Assembly: GCA_945872195.1 (NCBI GenBank)
Contig: CAMBZO010000125.1
Location: 1 to 7,409, forward strand
Direction of reading: 5' to 3'
Origin: Akkermansia muciniphila
GTDB lineage: Bacteria; Verrucomicrobiota; Verrucomicrobiia; Limisphaerales; SXTU01
DNA: 7,409 nucleotides
The stretch's first letter is position 1, and the number at the start of each line of letters is the position of its first letter. Under the pieces are notes generated by a model. That model was given only the letters and a program-made list of their open reading frames with translations. It was not told the origin of the DNA and made no database searches. The position numbers and the translations under genes were made by a program. Of this stretch, positions 6,700 through 7,409 are shown piece by piece.

Positions 6700-6918
6700 A
6701 ACAGACCTCCGCCCTCGCGAGATAGTCCCTTCAGCGACGGCAGATTCGTTTACGTGAGCGAATGCATCGCCACGAACCCAGACGGCCGTTACAAGCCTTG
6801 GATCGCCGGGCAAGTTCTCATCTGTAAATTCGGGACACGGACGGGCGTGAAGACTCAGGGCGTGCAGGCCGGAGAGAGGATGAAAAAACACGGTGTCCAC
6901 GGTGGGGATCTCGGATGA
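6700..6918 (+). other. Uncertain open stretch after the CBM48 gene, possible gene remnant
   Basis: Directly after the TGA of the CBM48 gene the same frame stays open for 72 codons to a TGA at 6916-6918. The middle part reads like protein (for example FVYVSECIATNPDGRYKPWI, then AGQVLICKFG) but has no good start codon: only a GTG at 6754 and an ATG late in the stretch. The opposite strand is also open here, so the open frame alone is weak evidence. It could be the tail of a broken gene, intergenic DNA, or a read-through extension. I do not recognise a family. Confidence 0.25.
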
Positions 6919-6990
6919 GCAAGAAGCATTAAAATAACCGGGCTCGCCAATTGACTCAACCTCCCCCAACGGCTTGGGGTTACCGCCACA

Positions 6991-7402
6991 AAGTTCTTTG
7001 TAAGGGGCAGGCGCAACCGCCACCGCCTGCTGCACCAAGCGATAAAACAGTTTGCCGCAGGATGCGGACCTTCGCCGATTGAATCGGAAAGTGAACGCAT
7101 CGAGGTAATAGTCCAAGTGGGGGCGCGAACCGCTCCCTGGGGCGTCCCCAGCAGCCAACGTTTCAGCAAAGCCGCCACCCGATGAACTCGGGGCAGCAGT
7201 CGCGTGGTCCCTCAGCCAAGCCCCCGACATAGGTTTCATCCACCTCCACTTCCCCACCCGACTGTTCCCGCCCCGGGCCCACCATCGCCCGGCGCAGCTT
7301 GTGCAGCCAACTCCAGGCCGTGAGGTAGCCACCCAATCCCAATACCCGTATGAGGTAGGCACGACAGGCGGCCTCCGTCGCGAAGCGTTGTTCAAACTCC
7401 AA
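6991..7402 (-). pseudogene. Degenerate IS1595-family transposase (deleted and frameshifted)
   Basis: Pieces of a transposase of the IS1595 type occur in order in three different frames. Frame one, from a TTG at 7402 (likely former ATG), gives MEFEQRFATEAACRAYLIR joined directly to VLGLGGYLTAWSWLHKLRRA and EVEVDETYVGGL, which carries the first catalytic aspartate (D55). Near 7200 the frame shifts and gives LLPRVHRVAALLKRWLLGTP. Near 7125 it shifts again and gives HLDYYLDAFTFRFNRR and KLFYRLVQQAVAVAPAPY. From knowledge of the family, the zinc-ribbon region is missing after residue 19, and most of the catalytic core, including the HTDGW-type second aspartate, is missing before LLPRV. About 137 codons remain of roughly 300. 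It cannot be active. It runs close to the right edge, so the element's left end and inverted repeat are not visible. Confidence 0.8.
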
Positions 7403-7409
7403 GATCGTC

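Noticed and set aside
6466..7395. Minus-strand 309-codon open frame
   Set aside because: It is a chance joining of one transposase frame (HLDYYLDAFTFRFNRR block) with non-coding sequence and the antisense of the CBM48 gene.

Overview
The window looks like a chromosomal piece of a high-GC member of the Verrucomicrobiota, probably from the Pedosphaera/Limisphaerales side. This is inferred from gene content, not from a marker gene: a PVC-type membrane-bound dehydrogenase with HEAT repeats, a BatA-like von Willebrand factor A protein, and a small helical protein of a type I associate with that phylum. There are no rRNA or tRNA genes and no CRISPR array.

Layout. Positions 1-2005 (minus) hold most of a secreted PVC-type dehydrogenase/beta-propeller protein with HEAT repeats, whose 3' end lies beyond the left edge. 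A 103-bp divergent spacer separates it from a sugar epimerase of the D-psicose/D-tagatose 3-epimerase type (2109-2960, plus). A strong bidirectional hairpin terminator (2984-3013) lies between the epimerase and a convergent gene of unknown function (3068-3562, minus), which has a plausible promoter of its own. Next come two minus-strand genes 11 bp apart, transcribed in the order NusG/UpxY-type elongation factor (5712-6245) then BatA-like protein (3703-5700). A small stand-alone glycogen-binding (CBM48) protein (6367-6699, plus) diverges from the NusG-like gene. The right end holds an uncertain open stretch (6700-6918) and the wreck of an IS1595-family transposase (about 6991-7402, minus).

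The most notable signal is inside the first gene. Two 80-bp elements (322-401 and 700-779) share identical 21-bp outer arms. The two arms are inverted copies of each other. Each arm is a GGAG tetranucleotide followed by a six-pair hairpin with a 4-base loop, and the only two differences between left and right arms are a compensating base-pair swap in the stem. This is the architecture of REP/REPIN elements (paired inverted REPs mobilised by RAYT transposases). Both copies are read in the same frame and each adds 26 residues to the protein, one in the propeller-HEAT linker and one within the HEAT region. The same gene also carries a 7-bp tandem repeat (1566-1597) that adds a short basic insert in the propeller. 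The gene therefore appears to be collecting in-frame repetitive DNA at tolerant sites.

The genes do not form one pathway. The dehydrogenase-like protein and the epimerase both fit carbohydrate use. The CBM48 protein suggests glycogen or starch binding. The NusG-like and BatA-like genes may be co-transcribed.
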